64,000 nt of DNA from Fibrella aquatilis (GTDB lineage Bacteria > Bacteroidota > Bacteroidia > Cytophagales > Spirosomataceae): assembly GCF_017353255.1 (NCBI RefSeq), contig NZ_JAFMYU010000003.1, positions 310,001 through 374,000 on the forward strand, written 5' to 3'. The stretch's first letter is position 1; the number at the start of each line of letters is the position of its first letter. Both the position numbers and the translations under genes were made by a program. Of this stretch, positions 16,287 to 25,636 are shown piece after piece. Below the pieces are notes generated by a model that had not been told where the DNA came from, did not search any database, and was given only the letters and a program-made list of their open reading frames with translations.

Positions 16287-17990
16287 TTAGCTGGACACCC
16301 GAACGGAAGATTCCTGCGACCACAGGCGGGTAAAGAGCCAGGCCAAAACCACCACCAGCAGGCACCCCACCACGTTGAACCAAAGGAAGGCCATCAGGTC
16401 GAGGTAGTAACAGATAAAGACCACGGCTTCGGCAATGACCGCTGCCCAGAACGTGGCCCGTCCCCCAATGGATTTCACGTAGAACGCCACGCAGAAGATG
16501 CCCAGAATGACTCCATAGAACAACGACCCCAGAATATTAACCGTCTCGATGAGGCTGCTGCCGATGCGGTTGGTAAACTGAGCCACTACTACACAAAACA
16601 CCCCCCACCCAATAGTCGACCAGCGCGATACGACTACCTCGTCATACGTGCTGTTGGGCCACACGCGCCGGTACATATCGACCACCGTGGTAGATGCCAG
16701 CGAACTGTAGGCCGCCGCAATAGACCCCATCGACGAGATAAAAATCATGGCGATCAGCAGACCAATGAGGCCGTGGGGGAGGTAATCGAGAATGAACCGC
16801 AGGAACACGTAGTTCAGGTCGTTTTTGTCGGCTGCCGGGTTGTTGCGCTTCACCAGGTCGGCCACCGCCGTGTGGGTTTTGGCCAGAGCCGCGTCGGCTT
16901 TTTCCAATCGTCGACCCGCCAGGGTAGTGGCAGCATCGTCGTGCTGCGTAGTGGCCCGTTGCAACGCCAGTACGGCCTCGCGGCGTTGCGCCGACAACGT
17001 CAGGTGCTGCTGATTAAGCTGCCGAAAGTCGCCTGCCAGCGGACCCGCCTGCAGCCGGACCACCTCCTGCTGGTTGAAAAACACCGGCGACTCGTGAAAC
17101 TGGTAAAAAACGAATACCAGCACCCCCACCAGCAGAATCAAAAACTGCATGGGCACTTTTAACAACCCATTCATCAACAGTCCCATACGGCTCTGCTTGA
17201 TAGTCTCGCCCGTGAGGTAGCGCCCCACCTGCGACTGGTCGGTGCCGAAATAGGATAGTTGCAGAAAAAAGCCGCCAATGAGTCCTGACCAGAGGTTATA
17301 CCGGCTTTTTACGTCGAACGTGGTATCAATTAAATTGAGCCGTCCGGCTTTTCCGGCCACGCGTAGGGCATCGGTAAAGCCCATATTGGCGGGTAGCTTG
17401 TGGACCGTCAGGAATCCGGCAATGAACATGGCCACCGTCACGATCAGCATCTGGGTCAGGTGCGTGTAGGAGATGGCTTTGGTGCCACCCCATACCGCAT
17501 AGAGCAGCACCAGCCCGCCCATGAGCAGGTTGGTCCAGTAGATATTCCAGCCCAGAATAGTGGAGAGAATAATGGACGGGGCATAAATAGACACGCCCGT
17601 AGATAGGCCCCGTTGCAACAAAAAAAGCCCCGCCGTGAGGGAGCGCACCCGCCCGTCGAACCTATTTTCAAGGAATTCATAGGCCGTGTAGACCCGTAGT
17701 TTGTGGAAAATGGGTACAAACGTGATCGAGAGCACCACCATGGCCAGGGGGAGGCCAAAATAAAATTGCACAAACCGCATCCCGTCGGCGAAGCCTTGCC
17801 CTGGTGCCGACAAAAACGTGATGGCACTCGCCTGTGTAGCCATTACGGATAGCCCTACGTGATACCACGGCAGCGATTTCCCGGCCAGCGTGTAGTCGTC
17901 GAATGATTGGGTGCCGCGGCTCTTATACAGGCCATAAAGTACAAGCAGGGCAATGGTGCCGCCCAGAATCCACCAGTCGAGGCTGCTCAT
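16287..17990 (-). CDS. Sodium:solute symporter (SSS family)
   Basis: 567 residues with about 13 hydrophobic segments. Family marks: SFDDYTLAGKSLPWYHVGLS, SVMATQASAITFLSAPG, AYEFLENRFDGRVR and FISSMGSIAAAYSSLASTTV, which includes the sodium-site serine region. A hydrophilic insertion of about 90 residues (LTLSAQRREAVLALQRATTQ to DLVKRNNPAADKND) with coiled-coil character lies between two membrane helices. Substrate not predictable. The start ATG overlaps the stop of a 39-codon upstream ORF (ATGA), so the two are probably translated together. Confidence 0.92.
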   Translation of the reverse strand: MSSLDWWILGGTIALLVLYGLYKSRGTQSFDDYTLAGKSLPWYHVGLSVMATQASAITFLSAPGQGFADGMRFVQFYFGLPLAMVVLSITFVPIFHKLRVYTAYEFLENRFDGRVRSLTAGLFLLQRGLSTGVSIYAPSIILSTILGWNIYWTNLLMGGLVLLYAVWGGTKAISYTHLTQMLIVTVAMFIAGFLTVHKLPANMGFTDALRVAGKAGRLNLIDTTFDVKSRYNLWSGLIGGFFLQLSYFGTDQSQVGRYLTGETIKQSRMGLLMNGLLKVPMQFLILLVGVLVFVFYQFHESPVFFNQQEVVRLQAGPLAGDFRQLNQQHLTLSAQRREAVLALQRATTQHDDAATTLAGRRLEKADAALAKTHTAVADLVKRNNPAADKNDLNYVFLRFILDYLPHGLIGLLIAMIFISSMGSIAAAYSSLASTTVVDMYRRVWPNSTYDEVVVSRWSTIGWGVFCVVVAQFTNRIGSSLIETVNILGSLFYGVILGIFCVAFYVKSIGGRATFWAAVIAEAVVFICYYLDLMAFLWFNVVGCLLVVVLAWLFTRLWSQESSVRVSS

Positions 17991-18106
17991 GCAAACCAGC
18001 GCATTAAACCATAAAACAAGGCAATCTCAACAGCGAGCGCCCCGATCACAACGGCATAGGCTAGCGGCCAGGAGCCAAACAAGGGTGTTTCGGTGGGTGG
18101 GTTCAT
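17987..18106 (-). CDS. 39-residue single-span membrane peptide upstream of the symporter
   Basis: A short ORF missed by usual length cut-offs: start ATG at 18104-18106, stop TGA at 17987-17989, overlapping the symporter ATG as ATGA. The peptide has a polar N-terminus (MNPPTETPLFGSW), one hydrophobic span (PLAYAVVIGALAVEIALFYG) and a short basic end (LMRWFA). SSS and related carriers are often preceded by a small membrane protein, for example YhdT before PanF. By analogy this may be an accessory subunit or a coupling ORF. Its existence as an expressed protein is inferred from the overlap and composition. Confidence 0.65.
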   Translation of the reverse strand: MNPPTETPLFGSWPLAYAVVIGALAVEIALFYGLMRWFA

Positions 18107-18195
18107 GGGAATCATGGGCGGTAAATGTACGCATGAACACGAGAAGTGAATGGCCGAATACGAAGTCGCTATAGGACAAAGCTGCGCTTTAAACT

Positions 18196-18203
18196 TACTT
18201 TTG
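18196..18203 (+). promoter_or_regulatory. Candidate -7 box of the methyltransferase gene
   Basis: TACTTTTG fits the Bacteroidota -7 consensus TAnnTTTG and lies 34 bp before the ATG. No good -33 TTG was found at the expected spacing, so confidence is modest. Confidence 0.4.
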
Positions 18204-18237
18204 TGAAACCACGTAACTTCTTAATTCAATCGCCCAC

Positions 18238-19002
18238 ATGGATTTAGCCTATTACCAGGACTACTATAAGCTAGAGCGTACGCATTGGTGGTTTGTCATT
18301 CGGGGGCAACTCATCCAGCGGCTAACGAAACAATACGCTGCTAAAAATCAGCCGTTGCGTATTCTTAACGTGGGCGTTGCCACTGGCCGAACCACAGAAC
18401 TGCTGAGTGCCCTGGGCGAGGTGACCTCGGTAGAATATGAATCATCCTGTTGTACGTTTCTGCGCGAAGAACTGGCCATGGAGGTGACAGAAGGATCGGT
18501 TACCGACCTGCCTTATCAGGATGGCTCCTATGATGTGGTGTGCGCCTTTGACGTTATCGAGCATGTAGAAGACCATCAGACAGCCGTTGCCGAACTTCAG
18601 CGGGTGTGCAACCCAAACGGATTAGTATTTGTGACGGTGCCTGCCCACATGCTGCTCTGGAGCCACCACGACATAGTGAACCAGCACTTTCGGCGCTACA
18701 CCCGCTCTGAACTGACGGGCCTTTTCTCCGAGCAAATTGGGAAGATCGTTTATTCGTCATATTTCAACGCGCTGCTGGCAGGCCCGGTACTCATGCTCCG
18801 CTGGATGACGCGCCTGGTGCCCAAAAACTGGGTTCGTAGTAAAGCCGGTTCCGACTTTACAATCCTGGCCGATGATAGTTTGCTGAATAAGCTTTTCTAC
18901 AAAGTACTGGCCGCCGAAGTCAAACTCATGCCGCGTGTTTCGCTGCCAACGGGTACGTCGGCCTTTTGCCTCTGGCAGAAAGGCGCGGCCGCTTTAAACT
19001 AA
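18238..19002 (+). CDS. Class I SAM-dependent methyltransferase
   Basis: 254 residues. SAM-binding motif I ILNVGVATGRTTELL, the acidic residue after beta-2 (VTSVEYESS), motif SYDVVCAFDVIEHVED and motif GLVFVTVPAHMLLWS place it in the Methyltransf_11/UbiE-like group. The N-terminal THWWFVIRGQLIQRLT and later HHDIVNQHFRRYTRSELTGL resemble methyltransferases of cell-surface or polyketide-lipid pathways; the substrate is unknown. 36 bp from the following SDR gene, probably co-transcribed. Confidence 0.88.
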   Translation: MDLAYYQDYYKLERTHWWFVIRGQLIQRLTKQYAAKNQPLRILNVGVATGRTTELLSALGEVTSVEYESSCCTFLREELAMEVTEGSVTDLPYQDGSYDVVCAFDVIEHVEDHQTAVAELQRVCNPNGLVFVTVPAHMLLWSHHDIVNQHFRRYTRSELTGLFSEQIGKIVYSSYFNALLAGPVLMLRWMTRLVPKNWVRSKAGSDFTILADDSLLNKLFYKVLAAEVKLMPRVSLPTGTSAFCLWQKGAAALN

Positions 19003-19038
19003 TTTCGCGTATACCAACAAATTAATACTTCATCTCCT

Positions 19039-19818
19039 ATGTCTGTTGTTCAGGCTGAGAAAGCCGTTTTCGATTTAACGAATAAAGTAGCCATCATCAC
19101 CGGAGCCAGTAAAGGCATTGGTGAGGACATTGCCCGCCTGTACGCCCGCTTCGGGGCTAAGGTCATCATCAGCAGCCGCAAGCAGGAAGCCTGCGATGCC
19201 CTGGCCGCCGAAATTAGAGCCGAGGGAGGCGAAGCCACCGGTATTGCTGCCCACGTGGGCGACATGGACCAACTGGCCCAACTAGTAGAAAAAACGATGG
19301 CTACCTACGGTGGAGTCGATATTCTGGTGAACAACGCCGCCTCGAACCCGGTCTTTGGTCCCTCACTGGATGCCGACGGCGGGGCCTTCGACAAGATTAT
19401 GCAGGCCAACGTGAAAGCTCCATTTGAGTTGAGCAAGCTGGTATACCCCAGCATGAAAGCGCGGGGCGGCGGTAGCATCATCATGATCAGCAGCATTGCC
19501 GGCCACACCCCCGACCCTGGCCTTGGCCTCTATAGCGTGAGTAAAGCCGCCATGAATATGCTGACCAAAGTGCTGGCCAAAGAATGGGGTACCGACGGTA
19601 TCCGGGTTAATGCCATTTGCCCCGGCCTGATTAAGACCAAGTTCAGTCAGGCCCTCTGGCAGGACGACAAAACGCTGGCCCACTTCACCAAGCGCCTGCC
19701 CATTGCCCGCATGGGCACCACCGACGAAATTAGCCCTCTGGCCCTGATGCTGGCCTCCGATGCCTCATCCTACACCACCGGCAGCTTCTTCTACGCCGAC
19801 GGAGGAACGGTTATTTAG
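19039..19818 (+). CDS. SDR-family oxidoreductase
   Basis: 259 residues. TGASKGIGEDIARLYARFG (NADP-binding), NNAASNPVFG, catalytic Ser in MISSIAGHTP and Tyr/Lys in YSVSKAAM, and a C-terminal GSFFYADGGTVI typical of 3-oxoacyl-ACP-reductase-like and DHRS4-like SDRs. Substrate not determined by sequence. Its TAG stop is part of the following perfect palindrome, from which the last codon also partly derives. Confidence 0.88.
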   Translation: MSVVQAEKAVFDLTNKVAIITGASKGIGEDIARLYARFGAKVIISSRKQEACDALAAEIRAEGGEATGIAAHVGDMDQLAQLVEKTMATYGGVDILVNNAASNPVFGPSLDADGGAFDKIMQANVKAPFELSKLVYPSMKARGGGSIIMISSIAGHTPDPGLGLYSVSKAAMNMLTKVLAKEWGTDGIRVNAICPGLIKTKFSQALWQDDKTLAHFTKRLPIARMGTTDEISPLALMLASDASSYTTGSFFYADGGTVI

Positions 19819-19927
19819 TCTAGTGGTGAGTGCTAAACGGTAAGAGGTGAGTTTGCTTCCGCCAGAGCAAATACGCTGGCGGAAGCAAACTCACCTCTTA
19901 CCGTTTAGCACTCACCACTAGACTAAA
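19814..19927. repeat. Perfect 52-bp-arm palindrome holding both convergent stop codons
   Basis: Arms 19814-19865 and 19876-19927 are perfect reverse complements over 52 bp; loop AGCAAATACG. The core is TTTGCTTCCGCCAG and its mirror. The arms carry TAG of the left gene (19816-19818) and, on the other strand, TAG of the right gene (19918-19920). The two genes thus share mirrored 3' ends. Confidence 0.95.
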
Positions 19928-20700
19928 AACTCCCCCAGCGCTGCTACAAACTCGGCGGGTTTTTCGGCTTGTACCCAGTGGCCGGCTTCGGCTATGGTAA
20001 CGAGTTTAGCGTGGGGGAACAGGCGCAGGATACCCGGCCAGTCGGAGTCGAGAATGTAGGGCGAACGCTCTCCCCTGATAAATAAGGTAGGTTGCGGCAC
20101 GGGCTGCATGTCGGTTAGCTCGTCGCCGATGCCGTGGATCTCGCGGGTAATGACGGGCAGGTTCAGCCGCCAGTTGAAGGCCACGCTGCCATCGGCATTG
20201 GTGTCACGGTAAAGGTTTTTGAGCAAAAACTGCCGTACCGTCGGTATGGGTTCATAGTCCTTTAGCACGTCGTCGGCTTCATTGCGGGTTTTCAAGCCCG
20301 ACAGGTCGATGGCCGAGAGACCGCGCAGAATGTCGGCATGGTGAACGGGATAAAACTTCGGCGCAATATCGACCACCACCAGCTTCGAGAACGTAGTAGG
20401 GTAGGTCATGGCGTACTGCATCACGGTTTTGCCGCCCATAGAATGGCCTACCAAAACAGGTTGCTGCAAGCCCAGATTCAGAATCAGTTCGTGCAGATCG
20501 GCGGCCATGGCGGGGTACGAATGATCGTCACTGCGGGGCGACTGCCCGTGGTTGCGCTGATCGACCATGATGACGCGGTAGCCCAGCGCGGCAATTGACT
20601 TACTGATTGTCAGCCAGTTATCCGACGAGCCAAACAGCCCATGCAGAATAATAAGTGGTTGATTGGCAGGATCACCCACCTCGCGGAAGTATAATTTCAT
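19918..20700 (-). CDS. Alpha/beta hydrolase, YbfF-like esterase
   Basis: 260 residues, no signal peptide. Oxyanion HGLFGSSDNW, DQRNHGQSPRSD, nucleophile elbow GHSMGGK and the catalytic His near the end (AEAGHWVQAEKP); Asp is likely in RGERSPYILDSDW. The pattern matches the YbfF/ABHD11 cytoplasmic esterase group. The last residues FLV and stop fall in the palindrome at 19814-19927. The upstream gene selD is separated by another long palindrome. Confidence 0.88.
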   Translation of the reverse strand: MKLYFREVGDPANQPLIILHGLFGSSDNWLTISKSIAALGYRVIMVDQRNHGQSPRSDDHSYPAMAADLHELILNLGLQQPVLVGHSMGGKTVMQYAMTYPTTFSKLVVVDIAPKFYPVHHADILRGLSAIDLSGLKTRNEADDVLKDYEPIPTVRQFLLKNLYRDTNADGSVAFNWRLNLPVITREIHGIGDELTDMQPVPQPTLFIRGERSPYILDSDWPGILRLFPHAKLVTIAEAGHWVQAEKPAEFVAALGEFLV

Positions 20701-20708
20701 AAAGAAGG

Positions 20709-20821
20709 GGAGGAGGGGGAAGAAGGGGACGAGAGGGAGAAAAGGGATTGCTTACGCCAGTTTATTGCTTTGGCGTAAGCAATCCCTTTTCTCCCTCTCG
20801 TCCCCTTCTTCCCCCTCCTCC
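20709..20821. repeat. Perfect 51-bp-arm palindrome between selD and the esterase gene
   Basis: Arms 20709-20759 and 20771-20821 match perfectly; loop GTTTATTGCTT. The outer arms are purine/pyrimidine-skewed low-complexity sequence (GGAGGAGGGGGAAGAAGGGG and mirror); the inner core is GATTGCTTACGCCA. The loop read on the minus strand (AAGCAATAAAC) resembles the loop of the palindromes at 10300 and 19814. Confidence 0.93.
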
Positions 20822-20823
20822 TT

Positions 20824-21879
20824 TTAATTCACATACACCACTTTCTCCCGTTTCGCTGTCAGTTCGCCGAAGGCGTGCAGGGTGAATCCGTTTTCGGTGG
20901 CTACGCGCTCAAATTCGTCGCTGCTGCCGGGGTCAATGGCAATCAATAGGCCACCTGACGTTTGGGGATCGGCTAGGATAAACCGCTGCTCGTCGGGGAG
21001 GTTGGCAATTTTGTGGCCGTAACTGTCGAGGTTACGGATGGTGCCGCCCGGCACGCTCTTCTGGGCCAGGTATTGGGCAATAGCATCCAGCTTGGGTACG
21101 TCGTCAAAGCTGATTTCGGCGCTGAGGCCGCTGCCTTCGGCCATCTCGACCAAGTGCCCCAGCAGGCCGAATCCCGTGACGTCGGTGAGCGCTTTCACGT
21201 AGGGCAAACGGCCCAAAACAGCCCCAAACGAGTTCAGTTGGGCCATTTGGCGCGGGGCCAGGTCGGCATGTTCGGGCAGGAGGACACCTTTTTTCTGCGC
21301 TGTGGTCAGGATGCCCACGCCAATGGGTTTGGTGAGGTAGAGGCGGCACCCTTCGGTGGCGGTGTTGTTTTGTTTCAGGTCGCTGATGCGCACGCGGCCC
21401 GTCACGGCCAGGCCAAACACCGGTTCGGGGCAGTCTATACTGTGGCCTCCTGCCAGCGGAATGCCCGCCTCGGCGCAGATAGACCGGCTCCCAGCAATAA
21501 CCTGCCCGGCAATTTCGGGCGGGAGCTTATCAATAGGCCAGCCGAGAATGGCGATGGCCATGATGGGCTGCCCACCCATGGCATAGACATCGCTGATGGC
21601 GTTGGCCGAGGCGATGCGCCCGAAATCGAAAGCATCATCGACTATGGGCATAAAGAAATCGGTGGTGCTGATGATGGCTTCGCCGTTGCCAATGTCCATC
21701 ACGGCGGCATCGTCGCGGCTGTCGTTGCCCACCAGCAGGGTCGAAAACGACTGAGCTGGTGAGGCTGGACCGGCGGCTTGTCCGTGCAGGATTTGGTCGA
21801 GCACCTTGGGCGAAATTTTACAGCCGCAACCCGCCCCGTGGCTGTATTGCGTGAGCTTGATTGAATCCTGAATTGTCAT
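20824..21879 (-). CDS. selD: Selenide, water dikinase (selenophosphate synthase)
   Basis: 351 residues; makes selenophosphate from selenide and ATP. The N-terminal [13 protein letters not shown] carries the catalytic Cys and Lys (Cys at about 18 and 20, Lys 21), with Cys and no selenocysteine. ATP/metal segments: [39 protein letters not shown] and [13 protein letters not shown]. No selA, selB, tRNA-Sec or selenouridine synthase gene is in the window, so its use (tRNA selenouridine, selenoprotein or cofactor) is open. A TACTTTTG box sits 5-12 bp upstream of the ATG, hinting at a very short leader. Confidence 0.95.
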   Translation of the reverse strand: MTIQDSIKLTQYSHGAGCGCKISPKVLDQILHGQAAGPASPAQSFSTLLVGNDSRDDAAVMDIGNGEAIISTTDFFMPIVDDAFDFGRIASANAISDVYAMGGQPIMAIAILGWPIDKLPPEIAGQVIAGSRSICAEAGIPLAGGHSIDCPEPVFGLAVTGRVRISDLKQNNTATEGCRLYLTKPIGVGILTTAQKKGVLLPEHADLAPRQMAQLNSFGAVLGRLPYVKALTDVTGFGLLGHLVEMAEGSGLSAEISFDDVPKLDAIAQYLAQKSVPGGTIRNLDSYGHKIANLPDEQRFILADPQTSGGLLIAIDPGSSDEFERVATENGFTLHAFGELTAKREKVVYVN

Positions 21880-22047
21880 GGCACAAAAGTAGCCTGTTTA
21901 GGTAGGGATAACGCGCCGGGAGGGGATTCGGTTGGCTTAACAAATAGATAACAAAAGGAAGTGTATTTAATGGGGGTTAAATAGGACGATTTGTAAGAAA
22001 TGAGCCGTTTGCTAAGTCAATCATAGCATTTTTCAGTGATAGGTCAC

Positions 22048-22078
22048 TTGGTGGTCACAGAAACTTGTCAGACCTTTG
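22048..22078 (+). promoter_or_regulatory. Candidate promoter of the TonB-receptor gene
   Basis: TTG at 22048-22050 and GACCTTTG at 22071-22078 with a 20-bp spacer resemble the Bacteroidota -33/-7 pair, with one mismatch in the -7 box. The ATG follows about 70 bp downstream. Confidence 0.4.
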
Positions 22079-22147
22079 CGGCTGAAAATTTCACTTCGTA
22101 CGCATTGCGCGGACATGACAGCATTAACAATCAAACCAAACACTTCT

Positions 22148-25100
22148 ATGTTTAAAAAGCTACTGCGCTTCCGGGCGGCTTTCATGCTGCTTGGCAGCAT
22201 GTTACTGGCCTTGCTCGGCGGGTATAATGCCAAAGCACAGGTAACATCAGCCGCTATCAACGGTTTTATTACTGATGCGAAAGGGGAAGGGCTACCAGGC
22301 GCTACCGTGGTCGCTATTCATACGCCATCAGGTACCCGGTACGGCGCCGTGACTAATGGTAAGGGTGTTTACACACTGCCAAGTGTTCGTGTTGGCGGTC
22401 CTTTCACCATCACCGCAACTTACGTTGGTTTTAAGGATGAGGTGACTAATGATGTGTATACAAACTTGGGTACATCTACAGATGTAAGCTTTAAGCTCCA
22501 GGATCAAGGCACAAACCTGAATGAAGTAGTTATTACTACAAACCGTTCTGATATTTTTAGCTCAGACCGTACGGGTGCTGCTTCGTCATTTGGTCGTGAG
22601 GCGATAAATACGACGCCAACTATTGGCCGTACTATCAACGACATTACTAAATACAACCCATACGGTAATGGTCAGTCATTTGCTGGTCAGGATAGCCGCT
22701 TTAATAACATCACCATCGACGGGGCGGTATTTAATAATGGATTTGGCCTTGGTGGATCAGCGCAGGCCGGTGGCCGGACAGGTACTACTGCCGTATCACT
22801 GGATGCTATTGATCAGGTTCAGGTAAACGTAGCTCCGTTCGACGTTCGTCAGTCGGGCTTCACGGGTGCTGGTATCAACGCCGTAACGCGGTCAGGTACT
22901 AACGAATTTTCGGGTTCTGCTTACACGCTGTTTCGTTCAGATAAAATTGTTGGTAAAACGGTGGGCGGGGTAACAATCACGCCTGCGCCAAACCTAAGTG
23001 AGACCACCTACGGTTTTCGGTTGGGTGGACCAATCATCAAAAACAAGCTGTTCTTTTTTATGAATGGCGAACAGTTCGACAGCAGCACACCAGCGCTGAC
23101 GTGGTCGCTCAACAGGGGACAAACGGGAGGAAATATTTCACGCCTGACACAAGGTGAAGCCGACGACCTGACTCAGTTCATGCAAACTAACTTCAAGCGG
23201 ACGCTTGGACCATTCGATGGCTTCAATAACCAGGTTAAGAGCATAAAAGGATTGATTCGCCTTGATTATAACATCAACGATAACCACAAGTTATCAATCC
23301 GGTATTCACACCACGATTCAAACTCTGATGTGCCCATTAGCCAGAGCAACAGCAGCAACACGGCGGGAAATGGAAACCGGACAAACTCACGGGATGCTCT
23401 TTCTCCAGAAAACACAGGTTATGTTATCTTCGATAACACACGTTCCCTTGCGGCTGAATTGACATCGACGTTTGGAAGCAGACTATCTAACGATTTGATT
23501 GTCACTTACAACAAGCAGATTGAAGACCGGGCGTATAAAACTGATCTGTTTCCAACAATTGATATCCTGAATGCGGCGGGCGGCACTACGTTGACGTCAC
23601 TTGGTTTCGATCCGTTCACGCCCAACAACAAGTTGAACTATTCAACTTTCAACATTACGAACAACGTGAGCTACTTTGCTGGCAAGCATACGCTCACGGC
23701 GGGTGCTGTGTATGAACACTTTACCTCGAACAACGTGTTTTTCCCATCATCGAATGGGGTGTACGTCTATAATTCGATTGCTGATTTTAAGGCTGCTGCG
23801 TTGGCGTCAATTAGCAACCCTACCAGTACGACCTCTCCTGTAACGGTAAACCGTTACAACCTGCGGTATTCATTGCTCAAGGATGGTGCCGAGCCGCTGC
23901 AACGTCTGGATCGTGATCTGTACAGTGTCTACGTTCAGGATGAGTATCAGGCAACGCCAAATTTGAAATTGACGCTGGGCCTGCGTGGTGACGTGTTTGC
24001 TTATGATGATTCAAACGCCGCCAGTTTCGATAATGAGCGTGTTAGAAAACTAACCTTCCGTGATGAGAACGCAAGTCCGTACAACATAACCACGGCTGCC
24101 TTTCCCAAAGCGCGGTTGTTGTTCTCGCCCCGTATTGGTTTTAACCTGGATGTGAAGGGTGATAAGAAAACGCAGATTCGTGGCGGTACCGGCTTCTTCG
24201 TTTCGCGCATCCCGGAGGTGTTGATCTCAAACCAGTTGGGTAATAACGGTATCAACACGGCAGTTTTTAACCTGACCAACTCGCGTGTTCCGTTTGTAAC
24301 AGATCCTAGCAAATTACCCGCTGGCATTTTGCCTGCTGCTACGTCTCCTGCTAGCTTAACAGGTTATGCCATCAACGCGTCAGACCAAGATCTGAAATAT
24401 CCCCAGATCTGGAAGACAAACATCGCTATTGATCAGCGTTTACCGTTTGGGTTGATCGGTACAGTTGAGTTTATCTACAACAAGACCCTGAACGGGCTGC
24501 GTTACATTGATGCAAACTTAGCAGCCCCTACGGGTACAACGCCCGATGGTCGTCCGCGTTTTCCGGCGTTGGGATTGACAGGTACAGCCGCTACCAATGC
24601 GCGTTTTATCAACCCAACTATTGGTAATGCCTTCGTACTGAAAAATACGGATCAGGGTGATTCATACATCGCAACGATTAAGTTGGAGAAGCCTGCTTAC
24701 AAGGGCTTCGGTGGCTTTGTTTCCTACACTTATGGCCAAGCACGCGACATCGCTTTTGTTGCTAGTACAGTCCAGGCCAACATTGCAACGAGTGTCGGCC
24801 AAAACTACCTGCCTCTGACGTACTCGGATACTGATCTGCGTCATCGTATTGTTGGGTTGTTGAACTATCGCCTGAACTACGGTGGCAAAATAGGCGGTTC
24901 GTCAACGTTTACGCTTGGCTTCGTTTCTAATAGTGGATCCAAAGTATCGTACACTTATGCTCAGGACGTAAATGGTGACGGACAGACGTCGAATGACCTG
25001 ATTGCTGTTCCGAACAAAGCATCTGAGCTGACGTTTTTGCCACTGGTAGTGAATACAGCAGCCACATTGACTACACCTGCTTCGTCGGTAACGTACACAC

Positions 25101-25534
25101 CAGCACAGCAACAGGAGGCCTTTGATGCTTACATCGACGGTAATGATTACCTGAAAACGCGTCGTGGCCAGTTTGCAGAGCGCAATGGCGGGGCTTTCCC
25201 TTGGCTGACTCGTGTTGACTTCACATTCATTCAGGAATTCTACCTGTCTGTTGGGCAGAAGAACAAGAAAAATACGATTCAACTTCGGGCTGACATCTTG
25301 AACGTAGGTAATCTACTGAATGATACATGGGGTGTTGGTAACGTATCAACTACATTCAACCCACTTGCTGCCACAGTAGGAACAAACGGCGCGCTCTCAT
25401 ACCGGTTGGCTACCCAACAGATTACGGAGAACAACGTTTCTAGAACTGTTCTGCTACGTGACTCTTACACGCCTAACGTATCTCTCAATGCTGTTTGGCA
25501 GGCTCAGTTTGGCTTGCGTTACATTTTCAATTGA
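22148..25534 (+). CDS. Oar/SusC-like TonB-dependent outer-membrane receptor
   Basis: 1128 residues from the ATG at 22148, which begins the signal peptide ([24 protein letters not shown]); an upstream in-frame ATG at 22076 adds an unlikely leader. A CarboxypepD_reg domain ([19 protein letters not shown]) precedes a plug domain ([36 protein letters not shown]) and a large beta-barrel ending in an aromatic-rich strand ([12 protein letters not shown]). Similar to the Oar group; transports an unknown large substrate or acts in adhesion. No SusD partner follows. It is less GC-rich than its neighbours and ends in a clear terminator. Confidence 0.93.
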   Translation: MFKKLLRFRAAFMLLGSMLLALLGGYNAKAQVTSAAINGFITDAKGEGLPGATVVAIHTPSGTRYGAVTNGKGVYTLPSVRVGGPFTITATYVGFKDEVTNDVYTNLGTSTDVSFKLQDQGTNLNEVVITTNRSDIFSSDRTGAASSFGREAINTTPTIGRTINDITKYNPYGNGQSFAGQDSRFNNITIDGAVFNNGFGLGGSAQAGGRTGTTAVSLDAIDQVQVNVAPFDVRQSGFTGAGINAVTRSGTNEFSGSAYTLFRSDKIVGKTVGGVTITPAPNLSETTYGFRLGGPIIKNKLFFFMNGEQFDSSTPALTWSLNRGQTGGNISRLTQGEADDLTQFMQTNFKRTLGPFDGFNNQVKSIKGLIRLDYNINDNHKLSIRYSHHDSNSDVPISQSNSSNTAGNGNRTNSRDALSPENTGYVIFDNTRSLAAELTSTFGSRLSNDLIVTYNKQIEDRAYKTDLFPTIDILNAAGGTTLTSLGFDPFTPNNKLNYSTFNITNNVSYFAGKHTLTAGAVYEHFTSNNVFFPSSNGVYVYNSIADFKAAALASISNPTSTTSPVTVNRYNLRYSLLKDGAEPLQRLDRDLYSVYVQDEYQATPNLKLTLGLRGDVFAYDDSNAASFDNERVRKLTFRDENASPYNITTAAFPKARLLFSPRIGFNLDVKGDKKTQIRGGTGFFVSRIPEVLISNQLGNNGINTAVFNLTNSRVPFVTDPSKLPAGILPAATSPASLTGYAINASDQDLKYPQIWKTNIAIDQRLPFGLIGTVEFIYNKTLNGLRYIDANLAAPTGTTPDGRPRFPALGLTGTAATNARFINPTIGNAFVLKNTDQGDSYIATIKLEKPAYKGFGGFVSYTYGQARDIAFVASTVQANIATSVGQNYLPLTYSDTDLRHRIVGLLNYRLNYGGKIGGSSTFTLGFVSNSGSKVSYTYAQDVNGDGQTSNDLIAVPNKASELTFLPLVVNTAATLTTPASSVTYTPAQQQEAFDAYIDGNDYLKTRRGQFAERNGGAFPWLTRVDFTFIQEFYLSVGQKNKKNTIQLRADILNVGNLLNDTWGVGNVSTTFNPLAATVGTNGALSYRLATQQITENNVSRTVLLRDSYTPNVSLNAVWQAQFGLRYIFN

Positions 25535-25557
25535 GAAATACAGCACACCAATCGTGT

Positions 25558-25592
25558 AAAAATGCCCCGGCTTCTTAGTCGGGGCATTTTTT
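25558..25592 (+). terminator. Rho-independent terminator after the TonB receptor
   Basis: A stem of AAAAATGCCCCG and CGGGGCATTTTTT with a 10-nt loop and a run of T, 23 bp after the receptor stop. Its A-tract also makes it usable from the other strand. Confidence 0.9.
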
Positions 25593-25636
25593 ATATAGAA
25601 CAGTTTGTAACTCAAAGAACACCTTAACAATTGGCT

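Noticed and set aside
16224-17162. Plus-strand 312-codon frame opposite the symporter
   Set aside because: His/Pro/Gln-rich translation without hydrophobic pattern; the minus strand encodes a clear SSS transporter.
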